64,000 nucleotides of DNA. It comes from CAIXOA01 sp041653635. GTDB lineage: Archaea > Micrarchaeota > Micrarchaeia > Anstonellales > Bilamarchaeaceae. The translations under genes were made by a program, and so were the position numbers. The notes beneath the pieces were generated by a model. The model saw only the letters and a list, made by a program, of their open reading frames with translations, did not search any database and was not told where the DNA came from. Below, piece after piece: positions 7,677 through 16,850 of this stretch; the stretch's first letter is position 1; each line of letters begins with the position of its first letter. The stretch covers positions 434,001 through 498,000 of the forward strand of contig JBAZFC010000001.1 in assembly GCA_041653635.1 (NCBI GenBank), read 5' to 3'.

Positions 7677-8624
7677 TTATATTACTGCTTGCCGGGCGTT
7701 GGCAACGGGTATCTCATCCACCTGCGTGATTGCATTTATGACGTCGTAGTTCTTGCCGCGCCCCTCCCGCTTGATGCTGCCGAGCATCCCCTTCCAATGC
7801 CTCAGGGTGGATTCCGGCTGGGGGATGCCCCCCCTGCTGCATGCGAAGACCATCCCGCAAAGAAGCCTCGGGAAGAACCTCAGGTTGAACCCGCGGTCCC
7901 ACCTTTGGGACACCCTCCCGTAGACCTCATCCAGCATTTCGTACGCCTTTTGCGGATTTCCCCTGCACATTTCCGAATACGCCATTATCATGGCCGCCTT
8001 CGTCCTCTCGTCCAGCGTCGCGTGCATGCCCACCGTCACCGCGGCCGTCTCAATCGCCCTTTCGTAGTGCCCCAGCTTCCTCAGGGCTTCCGCGTATTTG
8101 AGCGTCACGCTTGGCGTCATCCTGTACTTCTGGGGGATGTCCACGTAGAGCGCCACCATCTCGTCGTATTTGCCCCTGGCGTAGAGCCCGGACATAAGGT
8201 TGCTGTGGTTGTGCACGCAGTCCATGCCCCTCCCCGCCGCCTCGGCAATAGTCCCGCGCGCCTCATCAAACATCCCGCATCTTGCGTAGGCGTCCACCAT
8301 GCCGCCGTAAATCTCCCTTGTCACGATTCCCGTGCTCACCGCATCCCGGAACATCTGCTCGGCATACCCTATTTCTCCCAGCCTCCCGTGCAGCATGATC
8401 AGCATTGAAAGGGCCACCTTATGTTCCGGGTCCCTCTCCAGGATGTCGGCAACCCTCTCCTTTGCCTCCCTGTACCTCTTCGCCTCCACGAGCTTGAACA
8501 CCGGCTTCAGCCTCTCATGCATGGGCCTCTCGGCGCGGGGTTTCCAAGAGTCGGAAGCCATGCCTTCCCGCTCCCTCCTATCGTTTACGCCAAAGCTGGC
8601 ATGTGCTAGCGTTCTCCTGCTCAT
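7677..8624 (-). CDS. TPR-repeat protein
   Basis: 315-residue soluble protein made of about six to seven TPR-like helical pairs, e.g. AKRYREAKERVADILERDPEHKVA (residues ~48-71) and YGGMVDAYARCGMFDEARGTI. It has no signal peptide or enzyme motif, so a scaffold role is inferred only. Start: GGTG lies five bases before the ATG, and a TATA-like TTATTAAAAC sits ~30 bases upstream. An imperfect inverted repeat (TGTGTAATTAACACA, near 8638-8652) in the leader could be an operator. map follows after eight bases, so the two are likely cotranscribed. Confidence 0.75.
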   Translation of the reverse strand: MSRRTLAHASFGVNDRREREGMASDSWKPRAERPMHERLKPVFKLVEAKRYREAKERVADILERDPEHKVALSMLIMLHGRLGEIGYAEQMFRDAVSTGIVTREIYGGMVDAYARCGMFDEARGTIAEAAGRGMDCVHNHSNLMSGLYARGKYDEMVALYVDIPQKYRMTPSVTLKYAEALRKLGHYERAIETAAVTVGMHATLDERTKAAMIMAYSEMCRGNPQKAYEMLDEVYGRVSQRWDRGFNLRFFPRLLCGMVFACSRGGIPQPESTLRHWKGMLGSIKREGRGKNYDVINAITQVDEIPVANARQAVI

Positions 8625-8684
8625 AATACACCTTTAGTGTGTAATTAACACAATAAGGGTTTTAATAAGTTTGCACTTGTGTGC

Positions 8685-11222
8685 CTACGCCCGCCAATAC
8701 TTCTTATTCTTGATAAAATTCTTCTGAGCTTCCAGCAAATCAAGAAGCAGCAAATCCTCATCCTTGTGCAGTTTGCTTAAAATCCTGTCCGCGGTCTTTG
8801 GCCCAACCCCGAAAACGGACAGGGCAAGCAGCCCCTTCTTCCCATAAGCCCTCAGAATAGCCGCCTTCGCGGCGAGCTCCTCCGGCTCACCCGGCCAAAT
8901 AGTAAGGGAAGTGCGCCCGCACTTGTGGCACTTGAAATTCTCCGGCGCATTCGCCACGGTGGTAAGCCGTTCGGCTCCGCACGACAGGCAATGGAGTGTA
9001 ATCTTCTTCTTTTCCAGCTCCTCGCGTATGGATTTCAGCATCGCCTCGCGTGGCTGGATTGAGGGCACGCCCTCCTCTTTCCTCTTTATCCCGACCATCG
9101 CGAAGAAAGAGAGCTTCTCCCTCTCCTCAAACACGAGCGCCGGTTCTTTCTTCATGATTCCGAGAAGAAGCCTCTTCGCCCCTTCCAGGTCAAAATATTT
9201 CCTGAATATGGAATTCAGCGTCTCATCATACACCGGCGTATCCACCATCAATCTAATGAGCTTCGTTCCCACCATCGCGTCCTCGCCAAACATCCCGAAC
9301 ATCCTTCCGGTGTGCAGGAACACGAGGCGCAGCGCAGATGAATTCCACAGGGATTCTTCCGCATCAAATTCCAAATCATAGGGCACGAGCGCCGCATCTA
9401 TCCATTCCTTTTTCGCCGGAAAAGGAAGCCGGAGCATCACCCTGTACGGATCCGTAGCCACCGCCACTTCCGCCCCCAGCTTTTTTGCCAACCTAAGCTG
9501 CAAAACTCTTCCAAGAGTATAATTTATCCTCGTCCCGAGGCAGGAATGCAAAATCACGGATTCCTTCGCAATCTCCACAAGTATTTTTTTGTCGTCGGGC
9601 ACAACCCTCTCCCCATGCTTCTCCTCATCCGCTCCGCGCAGCCTCCCGACCTCCTGCGCAACTTCCTTATGCACGGGTATGTCCTCGCCCACCCAGTCCG
9701 GAATCACGAAATCCGCGGAGGCAGTCTGCTCCGCCAATAATTCCGAGGACAATTCAATCATCTTCCATACCTTCCCTTTTGAGGAGAAGAACTCCCCTGG
9801 CGTGAGCGTTGCAACGAACCTTTCGTCCAGCGAAGCCACAATCTTGTTCGTGCTTGCGTCCCTCAGGGCATACTTCCTCTCCTTAGGAATGGTGGTCAGA
9901 TTATAGAAGTAATATTCCCTCCCCGCCTGCCTTATCGCGGAGGTGTTGTCCGGATTAAGGAAGATTAGCCGCTCCCTCTCCAATTGTTTTACGACGCGCT
10001 TGAACTCATCCGGCTTCAGCGCGAACGCATACGCCCTGTTTAGTATCTTATAAGCGTCATCCACATTCATTCTTCCCTTATCCAGCAGCAATCCCACGAA
10101 TTGGTGAGCCGCAACATCCATCGCGCCCCGCACCACCTCCCTCTCTTCCAAGAAGCCGCCCTCAAACTTATCCTTTATCGCGCGCGCCTCCATCCACTCG
10201 TCATAATCTCCGACGACTATTTTTCCGGAAGGCCTGAGGTGCATCGCGTGCCCGCTCCGCCCCACCCTCTGCACGAGCCGCGCCACTTCCCTCGGCGAAT
10301 TAAACTGTATTATCTCCTCCATGCCCCCGATATCTATCCCCAATTCCAGCGAGGAAGTCGCCACCACTGTCTTGGTTTCCCCTCCTTTCAGCCCCTCCTC
10401 CGTCTTCAGCCGCACCTCAGCAGAAAGCGAGCCATGATGTATATCTATTGGAACCTTTTCCATATCCAGATAAGTCGCAAGCGCCTCCGCGGTGCTCCTC
10501 GTATTTACAAATACAATCCTTCTTTTCCCAGCTTCCTTCTCAAGAATGTCCTTCACTTTCTCGAAAATCTTCTTCTGCCCGCCATACGCCTTGATTATCT
10601 CCAAATCCAGTTCCCTTCCGGCCCCGGCCTCAATCACGGAGAATTCCCTCTCACCGCATATGAGCTTCCCCGCCTCGCGCGGCTTCGCGACCGTCGCGCT
10701 CAGCCCTATGCGCTGGAAGTCCGCGACCTCCGCCAATCTTTCCAATCCCATTGAGAGCTGCGTCCCGCGCTTGTTGTTCATGAGCTCGTGCACTTCATCA
10801 ACAATCACGTGCTTCACATTAGCAAGATGAGCCCTCATCACGCGGCCCACCAATATCGCCTGCAATGTTTCCGGCGTCACAATGAGCAATTGCGGAGGCG
10901 AAGCCCTCTGCTTTCCCCTCTCGCTCACGCTCGTGTCCCCGTGCCGCACCGCGTGCGTGATGCCCGCCTGCTCGCACCACCAGTCCATCCTCTTCTTCAT
11001 GTCCCGGTTGAGCGCCCGCAGCGGCGTAATATACAAACAGGAAATCCCCTTCTTCCCATGCACCATTTCCAGCACGGGGAGCAGCGCCGCTTCTGTTTTA
11101 CCGGAGCCCGTGGGTGCCACTAGGAGAGCGTTCTTCCCCTGCAGGAGCACAGGCATCGCCTTCTTCTGTATTGCCGTAGGCTCAGGGAACCTTTTTTTGA
11201 ACAATTCGGCTATAGTCTCCAT
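8685..11222 (-). CDS. Lhr-family superfamily 2 DNA helicase
   Basis: 845-residue ATP-dependent helicase. Walker A PTGSGKT (37-43), DEVH box (142-145), SAT motif (GLSATVA), and VQRVGRSGH motif VI are all present. HHGSLSAEVR and SLELGIDIGG are typical of Lhr/DEVH helicases of archaea. The C-terminal part carries a CxxC...CxxC zinc ribbon (HCLSCG...FKCHKCG) and a helix-hairpin-helix-like end (VFGVGPKTADRILSKL). The family is linked to DNA repair and recombination. TATA-like AATAAATAC precedes the start. The gene is complete and monocistronic. Confidence 0.9.
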   Translation of the reverse strand: METIAELFKKRFPEPTAIQKKAMPVLLQGKNALLVAPTGSGKTEAALLPVLEMVHGKKGISCLYITPLRALNRDMKKRMDWWCEQAGITHAVRHGDTSVSERGKQRASPPQLLIVTPETLQAILVGRVMRAHLANVKHVIVDEVHELMNNKRGTQLSMGLERLAEVADFQRIGLSATVAKPREAGKLICGEREFSVIEAGAGRELDLEIIKAYGGQKKIFEKVKDILEKEAGKRRIVFVNTRSTAEALATYLDMEKVPIDIHHGSLSAEVRLKTEEGLKGGETKTVVATSSLELGIDIGGMEEIIQFNSPREVARLVQRVGRSGHAMHLRPSGKIVVGDYDEWMEARAIKDKFEGGFLEEREVVRGAMDVAAHQFVGLLLDKGRMNVDDAYKILNRAYAFALKPDEFKRVVKQLERERLIFLNPDNTSAIRQAGREYYFYNLTTIPKERKYALRDASTNKIVASLDERFVATLTPGEFFSSKGKVWKMIELSSELLAEQTASADFVIPDWVGEDIPVHKEVAQEVGRLRGADEEKHGERVVPDDKKILVEIAKESVILHSCLGTRINYTLGRVLQLRLAKKLGAEVAVATDPYRVMLRLPFPAKKEWIDAALVPYDLEFDAEESLWNSSALRLVFLHTGRMFGMFGEDAMVGTKLIRLMVDTPVYDETLNSIFRKYFDLEGAKRLLLGIMKKEPALVFEEREKLSFFAMVGIKRKEEGVPSIQPREAMLKSIREELEKKKITLHCLSCGAERLTTVANAPENFKCHKCGRTSLTIWPGEPEELAAKAAILRAYGKKGLLALSVFGVGPKTADRILSKLHKDEDLLLLDLLEAQKNFIKNKKYWRA

Positions 11223-11282
11223 ATTATTGCACTAATATTTCCCTTCGGGAGTATTTATTCCTTTCTGGGGTGCGCTTCCACC

Positions 11283-12185
11283 CTATTCCTTCCCAGGCTT
11301 CACTTCCAAACTCATCCCATCCTTCGCAATCTCCGTGTTCTTGAAAATCGCCTTCGCCTCTGAGAGCAGTTCCTTTTCCGCATCCGCATACCTGCAGCTA
11401 ATATGAGTAAGAATGAGTTTTTTCACACCCGCCTTCTTCGCAATCCGCGCCGCATCCGCGGCGGTGGTGTGCATCCTCCCTTCCGCCTCGTCCCCCGTTC
11501 CCTCGCCGAAAGTCCCATCATGTATCAATAAATCCGCCCCGCGCGCAGCAAGCACCACGCGTTCCGAGGGCATCGTGTCCCCCGTATAAACTACTTTTAT
11601 CCCCTTCCGGACCCAGCTCACTTCCTCCAATTTTATTTTCTTGCCGCCAACTTCCACGACTCCCTTCTCCTGTATTTCTCGGAAAAGCTTTCCCTTCAAT
11701 CCGCGGCCCTTTGCCTCCTTCTCGTTGAATTTTACTTTATCATCTTCGTGGAAAACCAGCCCATAGGACTCTTTCCCGTGCTCCACCCTGAATGCAGAAA
11801 TGGAATAATCCTTTCCGCGGTAAAGCTCTTCCTCGCGCATCTCCCCCATCTGCACGAAATCCGGGTTCCGCATGAACGAGGGGCTCATCGCCTCAATCAT
11901 CATCCCCAGCCCACGCGGCGCAAAAACCTTGAGGTGCGCCCTCTGCGTGTTCATCCTTATGGTCTCAATCAATCCGAACACTCCCAGAAAGTGGTCAAGG
12001 TGCAGATGAGTGATGAATATCGCCTCCACCCCGCCGTACCCCACCCCCCTGCGCATCATCTCGCGCTGCGTCCCCTCGCCGCAGTCCCACAGGAACAATT
12101 TGTCCCAGTGCAACGCGATGGCCGGCATGGCCCTCTTCACGGACGGGACGGCGCCGCCGGTCCCGATGAAATCAACCTTCAGCAT
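11283..12185 (-). CDS. rnz: ribonuclease Z
   Basis: tRNA 3'-end endonuclease that cuts after the discriminator base. The 300-residue metallo-beta-lactamase has HLHLDH (residues 60-65) and the short tRNase Z layout with GTGGAVPS at the start, VYTGDT and HDGTF in the middle, and LTHISCRY near the end. It lacks the beta-CASP domain, in contrast to the two CPSF-like nucleases. In this genome the enzyme would also release mRNAs placed directly after tRNAs (see tRNA-Arg, -Lys and -Val). Confidence 0.95.
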   Translation of the reverse strand: MLKVDFIGTGGAVPSVKRAMPAIALHWDKLFLWDCGEGTQREMMRRGVGYGGVEAIFITHLHLDHFLGVFGLIETIRMNTQRAHLKVFAPRGLGMMIEAMSPSFMRNPDFVQMGEMREEELYRGKDYSISAFRVEHGKESYGLVFHEDDKVKFNEKEAKGRGLKGKLFREIQEKGVVEVGGKKIKLEEVSWVRKGIKVVYTGDTMPSERVVLAARGADLLIHDGTFGEGTGDEAEGRMHTTAADAARIAKKAGVKKLILTHISCRYADAEKELLSEAKAIFKNTEIAKDGMSLEVKPGKE

Positions 12186-12211
12186 GCGTATTCACCTGAA
12201 CGATAAAGGAT

Positions 12212-12242
12212 AAAAAAGAGGTTGCATCCCATCCCGGATGCA
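12212..12242 (-). terminator. hairpin plus T-run terminator of sepF
   Basis: On the minus strand TGCATCC-gggatg-GGATGCA (12223-12242) is followed after AACCTC by six T residues. It lies between the sepF stop and the rnz start and would end the sepF transcript. Confidence 0.6.
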
Positions 12243-12278
12243 CAAAAAGATGAAAATAGAAAAATGAAAGTACGCCGA

Positions 12279-12656
12279 CTACATCTTCTCAGGCGCGGGC
12301 TTCTGCTTGCTCTTCACAATCTTCACTTTGGACGGTGTGAGCATCACAAGTTCCTGCGTGAGGAGCGCTATGTCGCCGTTCATCTTCTCAACGGTGACCT
12401 TGAGCTTGCCGATTATGCCCTTCAGGCGGTTCGGCTGCTTCGCGAGCGGAGTAACATTCACTATTATGATGTTCTTGCTCGTGAGCTCCTTCAGCGCGAG
12501 GTTGGCGTCGCCCTCGTTCCTGAGGTCTATCCTCTTCACGTAGAAATCCGCCGGCGGATTCACCACGTCGCCTTCCTCCTCCATCTCGAGGTATTGCCCG
12601 AGGTCAGGCTCGTCAGTTTCTTTCTCTTTCCCGAATATCTTGTCGAATATTCCCAT
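12279..12656 (-). CDS. sepF: SepF-like cell-division protein
   Basis: Archaeal SepF, the membrane anchor of FtsZ in archaea that divide with FtsZ. From the start at 12656 the protein begins MGIFDKIFGKEK, the amphipathic membrane-targeting helix expected for SepF. The core follows (DFYVKRIDLRNEGDANLALKELTSKNIIIVNVTPL...GDIALLTQELVMLTPSKVKIV), matching the GnIVivdi and GGDIa...iiltP blocks. GGTGA six bases upstream supports 12656 over an ATG five codons earlier. No ftsZ is in the window. Confidence 0.88.
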   Translation of the reverse strand: MGIFDKIFGKEKETDEPDLGQYLEMEEEGDVVNPPADFYVKRIDLRNEGDANLALKELTSKNIIIVNVTPLAKQPNRLKGIIGKLKVTVEKMNGDIALLTQELVMLTPSKVKIVKSKQKPAPEKM

Positions 12657-12732
12657 CCTGTCACCTGCCATGGTCGTCTGTCCAGCTATTGAACGAAAAG
12701 GATTATTAAACCCACTCTCATGCCTGCCGGAA

Positions 12733-12766
12733 CCCCGTTTCCACTATTCTTATTAACGTTTCCAAT
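12733..12766. promoter_or_regulatory. putative origin recognition boxes (ORB-like repeats)
   Basis: Two same-orientation copies of CGTTTCCA lie just before orc1/cdc6: CCCCGTTTCCACTATTC (12733-12749) and CGTTTCCAAT (12757-12766). The complement of the first (GAATAGTGGAAACGGGG) closely resembles the archaeal ORB/mini-ORB core CAGTGGAAAC followed by a G-run. An AT-rich stretch separates them. Similar boxes next to Orc1/Cdc6 genes mark archaeal origins. The second copy lies against the likely TATA region of the gene, so self-regulation is possible. Confidence 0.5.
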
Positions 12767-12786
12767 CAAAATGATGCCCGGTATAC

Positions 12787-13968
12787 ATGCCTTCTTTTGG
12801 GGAGTTCGCATCTCCTTCCAGGATTTTCCGGGACAGGGACGTCCTCTCACCGCATTTCATACCCAACACGCTGCATTTCAGGGAGCACCAGATACGCGAG
12901 CTGATGTCCATTCTCGCGCCCGCGCTGCAGGGCAAGAAGCCGCGCAACCTCATGCTATACGGAAAAACGGGCACGGGAAAAACATGCTGCACGAAGCACG
13001 TCTCCAGGAAGTTTGAGGAGGAGAACCCGAACGCGAAGATAATCTACATCAACTGCAGGATGTACAACAAGCCCTACAGGATACTCTCAAAGGCGATAAA
13101 ATCCCTCACGGACGGCGTGGACAAGCAGGGCTACGGCCTGCCTTTCTATTACGAGAAGATGCTGGAATGGTGCGGAACCGGCAGGCAGCTAATCCTCATC
13201 CTTGACGAGATAGACATGGCGAAGAACATAGATGAGCTCATATATACCCTTACAAGGGCGAACGACGAGCTGGAAAAGGGCGGCGTTTCCCTCATCGGGA
13301 TTTCCAACCGCCTCACGTTCAAGGAGGGGCTGGACCCGAGGAGCAAGAGCAGCCTGTATGAGCGGGAGATGGTCTTCCCGCCCTACACCGCGCCGCAGTT
13401 GCAGAAGATTTTGCAGCAGCGCGTGGATCTCGCATTCAAGGAGAACGTGATAAGCGCAGGGGCCATAAACCTCGCGAGCGCCTTCACTGCGCAGGATTCC
13501 GGGGACGCCCGTTATGCGCTCAAATTGCTATTGCGCGCGGCTGAGCTTGCGGAGGAGAGGAGCCTCTCCAGGATTTCGGACGCCGAAGTGAAGGAGGCGA
13601 GGGACGTCGTTGAGACCGACCTCGTGAAGGAAGCTGTGGACAAATTACCTGAGCACCACCAATTGGTTTTGTACGCCGTAGGCCGGCTCACCCTTTCCGG
13701 GAGCAAGTACGCGCGCTTTGAGGACGGGAAGGACGGCTACCTCTTTTCCGGGGATGTGTATGAGGATTATTCCGAGCTCTGCTCCAAGCTGAGGAAGGCG
13801 GCCAAGACCGCGCGCTCTTATAGGAGTTACCTTACTGATTTGGAGATGCTCGGCCTCGTGACCACGGTGGAGAGCGGCAAGGGGATCCGCGGGCACACCA
13901 AGCTCATAAAGCTCGGGCACACCCCGCAGGAGACCGTCTCCATGATGCGGCAGAAATTCGGTGAATGA
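12787..13968 (+). CDS. cdc6: Orc1/Cdc6 replication initiator
   Basis: AAA+ initiator that binds origin boxes and loads MCM. The 393 residues include an N-terminal stretch with HFREHQIRELMSIL, Walker A GKTGTGKT (about 59-66), Walker B ILILDEID (about 137-144), sensor 1 GISNRLTF, sensor 2 GDARYALKLL, and a C-terminal winged helix (YEDYSELCSKLRKAAKTARSYRSYLTDLEMLGLV). It is complete. Candidate origin boxes lie 20-55 bases upstream. The HD-domain gene begins directly after the stop, giving a tight operon. Confidence 0.96.
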   Translation: MPSFGEFASPSRIFRDRDVLSPHFIPNTLHFREHQIRELMSILAPALQGKKPRNLMLYGKTGTGKTCCTKHVSRKFEEENPNAKIIYINCRMYNKPYRILSKAIKSLTDGVDKQGYGLPFYYEKMLEWCGTGRQLILILDEIDMAKNIDELIYTLTRANDELEKGGVSLIGISNRLTFKEGLDPRSKSSLYEREMVFPPYTAPQLQKILQQRVDLAFKENVISAGAINLASAFTAQDSGDARYALKLLLRAAELAEERSLSRISDAEVKEARDVVETDLVKEAVDKLPEHHQLVLYAVGRLTLSGSKYARFEDGKDGYLFSGDVYEDYSELCSKLRKAAKTARSYRSYLTDLEMLGLVTTVESGKGIRGHTKLIKLGHTPQETVSMMRQKFGE

Positions 13969-14487
13969 ATGGACGAAACGGATTTCGTATTCCAGGCAGG
14001 CGCGCTGCGCAGGGTGGAGCGCTCGGGCTGGAGGACAGTGGGCATAGAGCCGGAGAGCGTCTCCGAGCATTCCTACCGCGCGGCAATCATAGCGTATATT
14101 CTCGCAAAAAAGGAAGGGGTGAATCCCGAGAAGGCATCCCTCGCCGCAATTTTCCATGATTTGCATGAGGTCCGGATTAATGACATCCATATAGTAGGAA
14201 AAAAATACCTTTCAATAGACGAGAAGAAGGCGCGCTCAGACACGTTCGCGCCCCTTCCCGAAATCCTGGGGCTTTTCAAGGACGAAAAGATAATGCGCGT
14301 CGCGGGCGACGCGGACAAGCTTGAACTCATATTCCAGGCAAAGGAGTACAAGGACCTCGGCAATCCGTACGTGCAACAGTGGATAGACCGCGCCTCCGCG
14401 CTGCTGAAGACCGATTCCGCGAAAAAAATGGCCAAGGAGGCGGTGAAGAGGGACGCTTTCAAGTGGCTTTTTGAGGCGAGGGAATGA
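13969..14487 (+). CDS. HD-domain hydrolase (YfbR/HDDC2-like 5'-deoxynucleotidase)
   Basis: 172-residue HD phosphohydrolase. Metal ligands are visible as His in VSEHSYRAA, His-Asp in AIFHDLHEVRI, and Asp in AGDADKLEL. The pattern and size fit the YfbR/HDDC2 group, which dephosphorylates deoxynucleoside monophosphates. Placement directly after cdc6 with no spacer would fit nucleotide control during replication (inference). The next gene overlaps by four bases. Confidence 0.85.
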   Translation: MDETDFVFQAGALRRVERSGWRTVGIEPESVSEHSYRAAIIAYILAKKEGVNPEKASLAAIFHDLHEVRINDIHIVGKKYLSIDEKKARSDTFAPLPEILGLFKDEKIMRVAGDADKLELIFQAKEYKDLGNPYVQQWIDRASALLKTDSAKKMAKEAVKRDAFKWLFEARE

Positions 14488-14894
14488 AGCCAATAGCATT
14501 GCTGGCGCTCGGCGCGTTCCTGCTCATCCTTGCCGGCTGCACGGGCACAATCTCCAATGATGAGGCCAATTGCGCTGAGAACCGCACCGCCACCCCCTGC
14601 ACGAACTCCGCGCTCTGGTACGCGGTCCTGCACAAGGACGTCCCAACCGCGCTTTCAATGTGTGCGCGCATAGAGGCCGGGGACGCATTCACCGGCTCGG
14701 GAAAGGACCGCTGCTACATGGAGGTCGCCCGCACCACGAACGACGTCACAATATGCAACAATATAGATTCCCTGAACACCGTTACGAAGGGGCTGTGCAT
14801 AGACCGGGCGAAGCCGCCAAGGGAGAGCACCTTCTGCATCCCGGCATTGGTGCTTCCGGTGCTGGCGCTTGTTTTAATCGCGAGGCGCTCGTAA
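14484..14894 (+). CDS. small Cys-rich lipoprotein-like secreted protein
   Basis: 136-residue hypothetical. It has an N-terminal hydrophobic signal with a lipobox (FLLILAGC), eight Cys downstream spaced in pairs (NCAENRTATPC, SMCARI, DRCYM, ICNN, LCIDR, FCIP), and a C-terminal membrane helix ending in ARRS. The Cys spacing suggests a disulfide-bonded extracellular helical domain. The start overlaps the HD gene by four bases (ATGA), so it is translationally coupled. Function not recognised. Confidence 0.7.
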   Translation: MKPIALLALGAFLLILAGCTGTISNDEANCAENRTATPCTNSALWYAVLHKDVPTALSMCARIEAGDAFTGSGKDRCYMEVARTTNDVTICNNIDSLNTVTKGLCIDRAKPPRESTFCIPALVLPVLALVLIARRS

Positions 14895-14908
14895 AGGCGC
14901 GCCACAAT

Positions 14909-16159
14909 TCACAATTCCAATACGTCCCCGTTCTTCGGCGCGTAAACCTCGTGCCCCATCGCCTGCAATTCGTTCTGGAATTCCAAAATCCTGTCCCCGT
15001 GGTTGAGGACTATTCTTTCAGGGTCCGCCTTCTTTATGTATTCCAGGAGGTCGCTCCTTCCCGCATGGGCGGAGAAATCGTAATATGACCAGGGCAAATC
15101 CACGTCAAGGATGTTCCCGTCCAGGTCTATCTTGTTCTCGTTCATCACCCTCCAGCCGTTCGTCCCCTCCACATTATACCCGGTAAATATCATCTTTGAC
15201 TGGGGCAGCATGTTCAGGAGGTATTTGAGCGCAGGCCCGCCCTGCAGCATGCCCGCGGTGCTTATGATGATTGAGGGCATGGATGTCGCATCCCTCCTGT
15301 CCATCTCGTCCTTCACGAACACCACGGTGCCCGCCATCTCTGCGAAGGATTCCGCATCGTTCATGTAGTTCCCGTGCTTCTTGTACAATTGCGAAACGGC
15401 CTTCCCCATCCCGTCCACGAATATGGGCGTGTCCGGCATGAGGGAGCGCACTATGGATATGAGCTCCTGCGTCCTCCCCACCGCGAACGACGGGAAAAGG
15501 ACGTTCCCCTTATTATCTATTATCTCCTCCATCTCCTTCTTCAATTTCTTCTCCAGTTGTTTCCTGTCCGGGTGCTCCCTTGAATGGTATGTGCTCTCTA
15601 TCACCAGCACGTCCACTTCCCTGATTGGCTTCGCGCCCTTGTGCATCCGCGTCTCCCCGAGCTTGAAATCGCCCGTATATACGAACCTCCTCCCCTTCCA
15701 TTCCGCCTCCACCATCGCCGCTCCCAATATGTGCCCGGCGTCGTGCAGGGTGAATTTCGTCTCCTCCACGTGCACCTTCTGCCCATATTTCACCGGCACG
15801 AACTTCCTCTGCGCCTTCGCGACGTCCACCGCGTTGTACGGGCACTCCTCCCCCATTATCTTCATGCTGTCCGGCCAGAGGATGGATGCGATGTCCAGCG
15901 TCGGCTGCGTCCCGAACCAGTTTATGTTCTCGTGCGTGAAAAGCTCCGGAAGGTAGCCAGAATGGTCAAAGTGCGCATGGCTGAGTATCATCCCATCCAA
16001 TGGCCCCTGGTACTGCGCCGGGAACATGTCCCTCTTCCCGCCCGGCTGGTATATCTTCAACCCGCAGTCCAGCATCACCTTTACGTCCGTCTCAAGGACG
16101 AAGCAGCTCCTTCCCACTTCCTGCCCCGCGCCGAGGCATTGAAGTCGTATTTTTTCCAT
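14909..16159 (-). CDS. beta-CASP ribonuclease aCPSF2
   Basis: 416-residue metallo-beta-lactamase/beta-CASP nuclease without KH domains, the aCPSF2 class of archaeal RNases implicated in RNA maturation and 5'-3' decay. Motifs: SHAHFDH (about 60-66), LHDAGHILGAAMVE, YTGDFKLGETRMH, FAVGRTQELI in the beta-CASP part, and FSAHAGRSDL and LNHGD at the end. It is complete. It is divergent from the acetyl-CoA synthetase genes, with AT-rich TTTTTAAATTTT in the shared 60-base promoter region. Confidence 0.95.
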   Translation of the reverse strand: MEKIRLQCLGAGQEVGRSCFVLETDVKVMLDCGLKIYQPGGKRDMFPAQYQGPLDGMILSHAHFDHSGYLPELFTHENINWFGTQPTLDIASILWPDSMKIMGEECPYNAVDVAKAQRKFVPVKYGQKVHVEETKFTLHDAGHILGAAMVEAEWKGRRFVYTGDFKLGETRMHKGAKPIREVDVLVIESTYHSREHPDRKQLEKKLKKEMEEIIDNKGNVLFPSFAVGRTQELISIVRSLMPDTPIFVDGMGKAVSQLYKKHGNYMNDAESFAEMAGTVVFVKDEMDRRDATSMPSIIISTAGMLQGGPALKYLLNMLPQSKMIFTGYNVEGTNGWRVMNENKIDLDGNILDVDLPWSYYDFSAHAGRSDLLEYIKKADPERIVLNHGDRILEFQNELQAMGHEVYAPKNGDVLEL

Positions 16160-16219
16160 TGGCTCGCCGCCCCTTATGCTCGGCGTGCATTTTTAAATTT
16201 TCTATTGGATGCCTAACCC

Positions 16220-16849
16220 ATGGCCGCGAAGATTCCGGAGTTTGCCCTGCTTGAGAAATACGGAATCAAGCTCATACCATACGGAATCGCAAAGGATGAG
16301 AAGGAAGCCGCCCGCATCGCAAAGAAGCTCGGCTATCCCGTCGCGCTCAAAATCATCTCTCCCGAAATCACGCACAAGACCGATTACCATGCGGTGAAGG
16401 TGGGGCTCAAGAACGAGGAGAGGATGCTCGCGGCCTACGAGGACATAATGGAGAACGTCCGCGGCCACAAAGTTTCCGGGATGCTCGTGCAGAGCATGGC
16501 CCGCAAGGGCTTGGAGCTAATTATCGGGGGAAAGAAGGACCCGCAATTCGGGCATATGGTCGTCCTAGGTTTGGGCGGCGTATATGTGGAGGTGTTCCGC
16601 GACGTTTCCGCGCGCATCTGCCCAATCCAGCGCCAGGACGTAAAAGAGATGGTGATGGAACTCCGCTCCAACCCCCTGATAATGGGCGTCCGCGGCATGA
16701 AGCCCATAAACATAGACGCATTGGAAACCTTGATGCTGAAGGTTTGCAGGATGATGCTGGAGGAGGACGTCCTTGAGATGGATTTGAACCCCGTCATCTT
16801 TGACGAGAAGGGATATGATATAGTGGATGTGCGTTTGAGGAGGGACTAA
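16220..16849 (+). CDS. acetate-CoA ligase (ADP-forming), beta subunit
   Basis: ATP-grasp subunit of ADP-forming acetyl-CoA (acyl-CoA) synthetase, which makes ATP from acyl-CoA in fermenting archaea. The 209-residue protein begins LLEKYGIKLIPYGIAKDEKEAARIAKKLGYPVALKI, has SPEITHKTDYHAVKVG, and ends EMDLNPVIFDEKGYDIVDVRL, matching the small beta subunit of two-subunit ACDs. The alpha-subunit gene begins one base after the stop. Substrate-level ATP synthesis points to a fermentative lifestyle. Confidence 0.94.
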   Translation: MAAKIPEFALLEKYGIKLIPYGIAKDEKEAARIAKKLGYPVALKIISPEITHKTDYHAVKVGLKNEERMLAAYEDIMENVRGHKVSGMLVQSMARKGLELIIGGKKDPQFGHMVVLGLGGVYVEVFRDVSARICPIQRQDVKEMVMELRSNPLIMGVRGMKPINIDALETLMLKVCRMMLEEDVLEMDLNPVIFDEKGYDIVDVRLRRD

Positions 16850-16850
16850 A

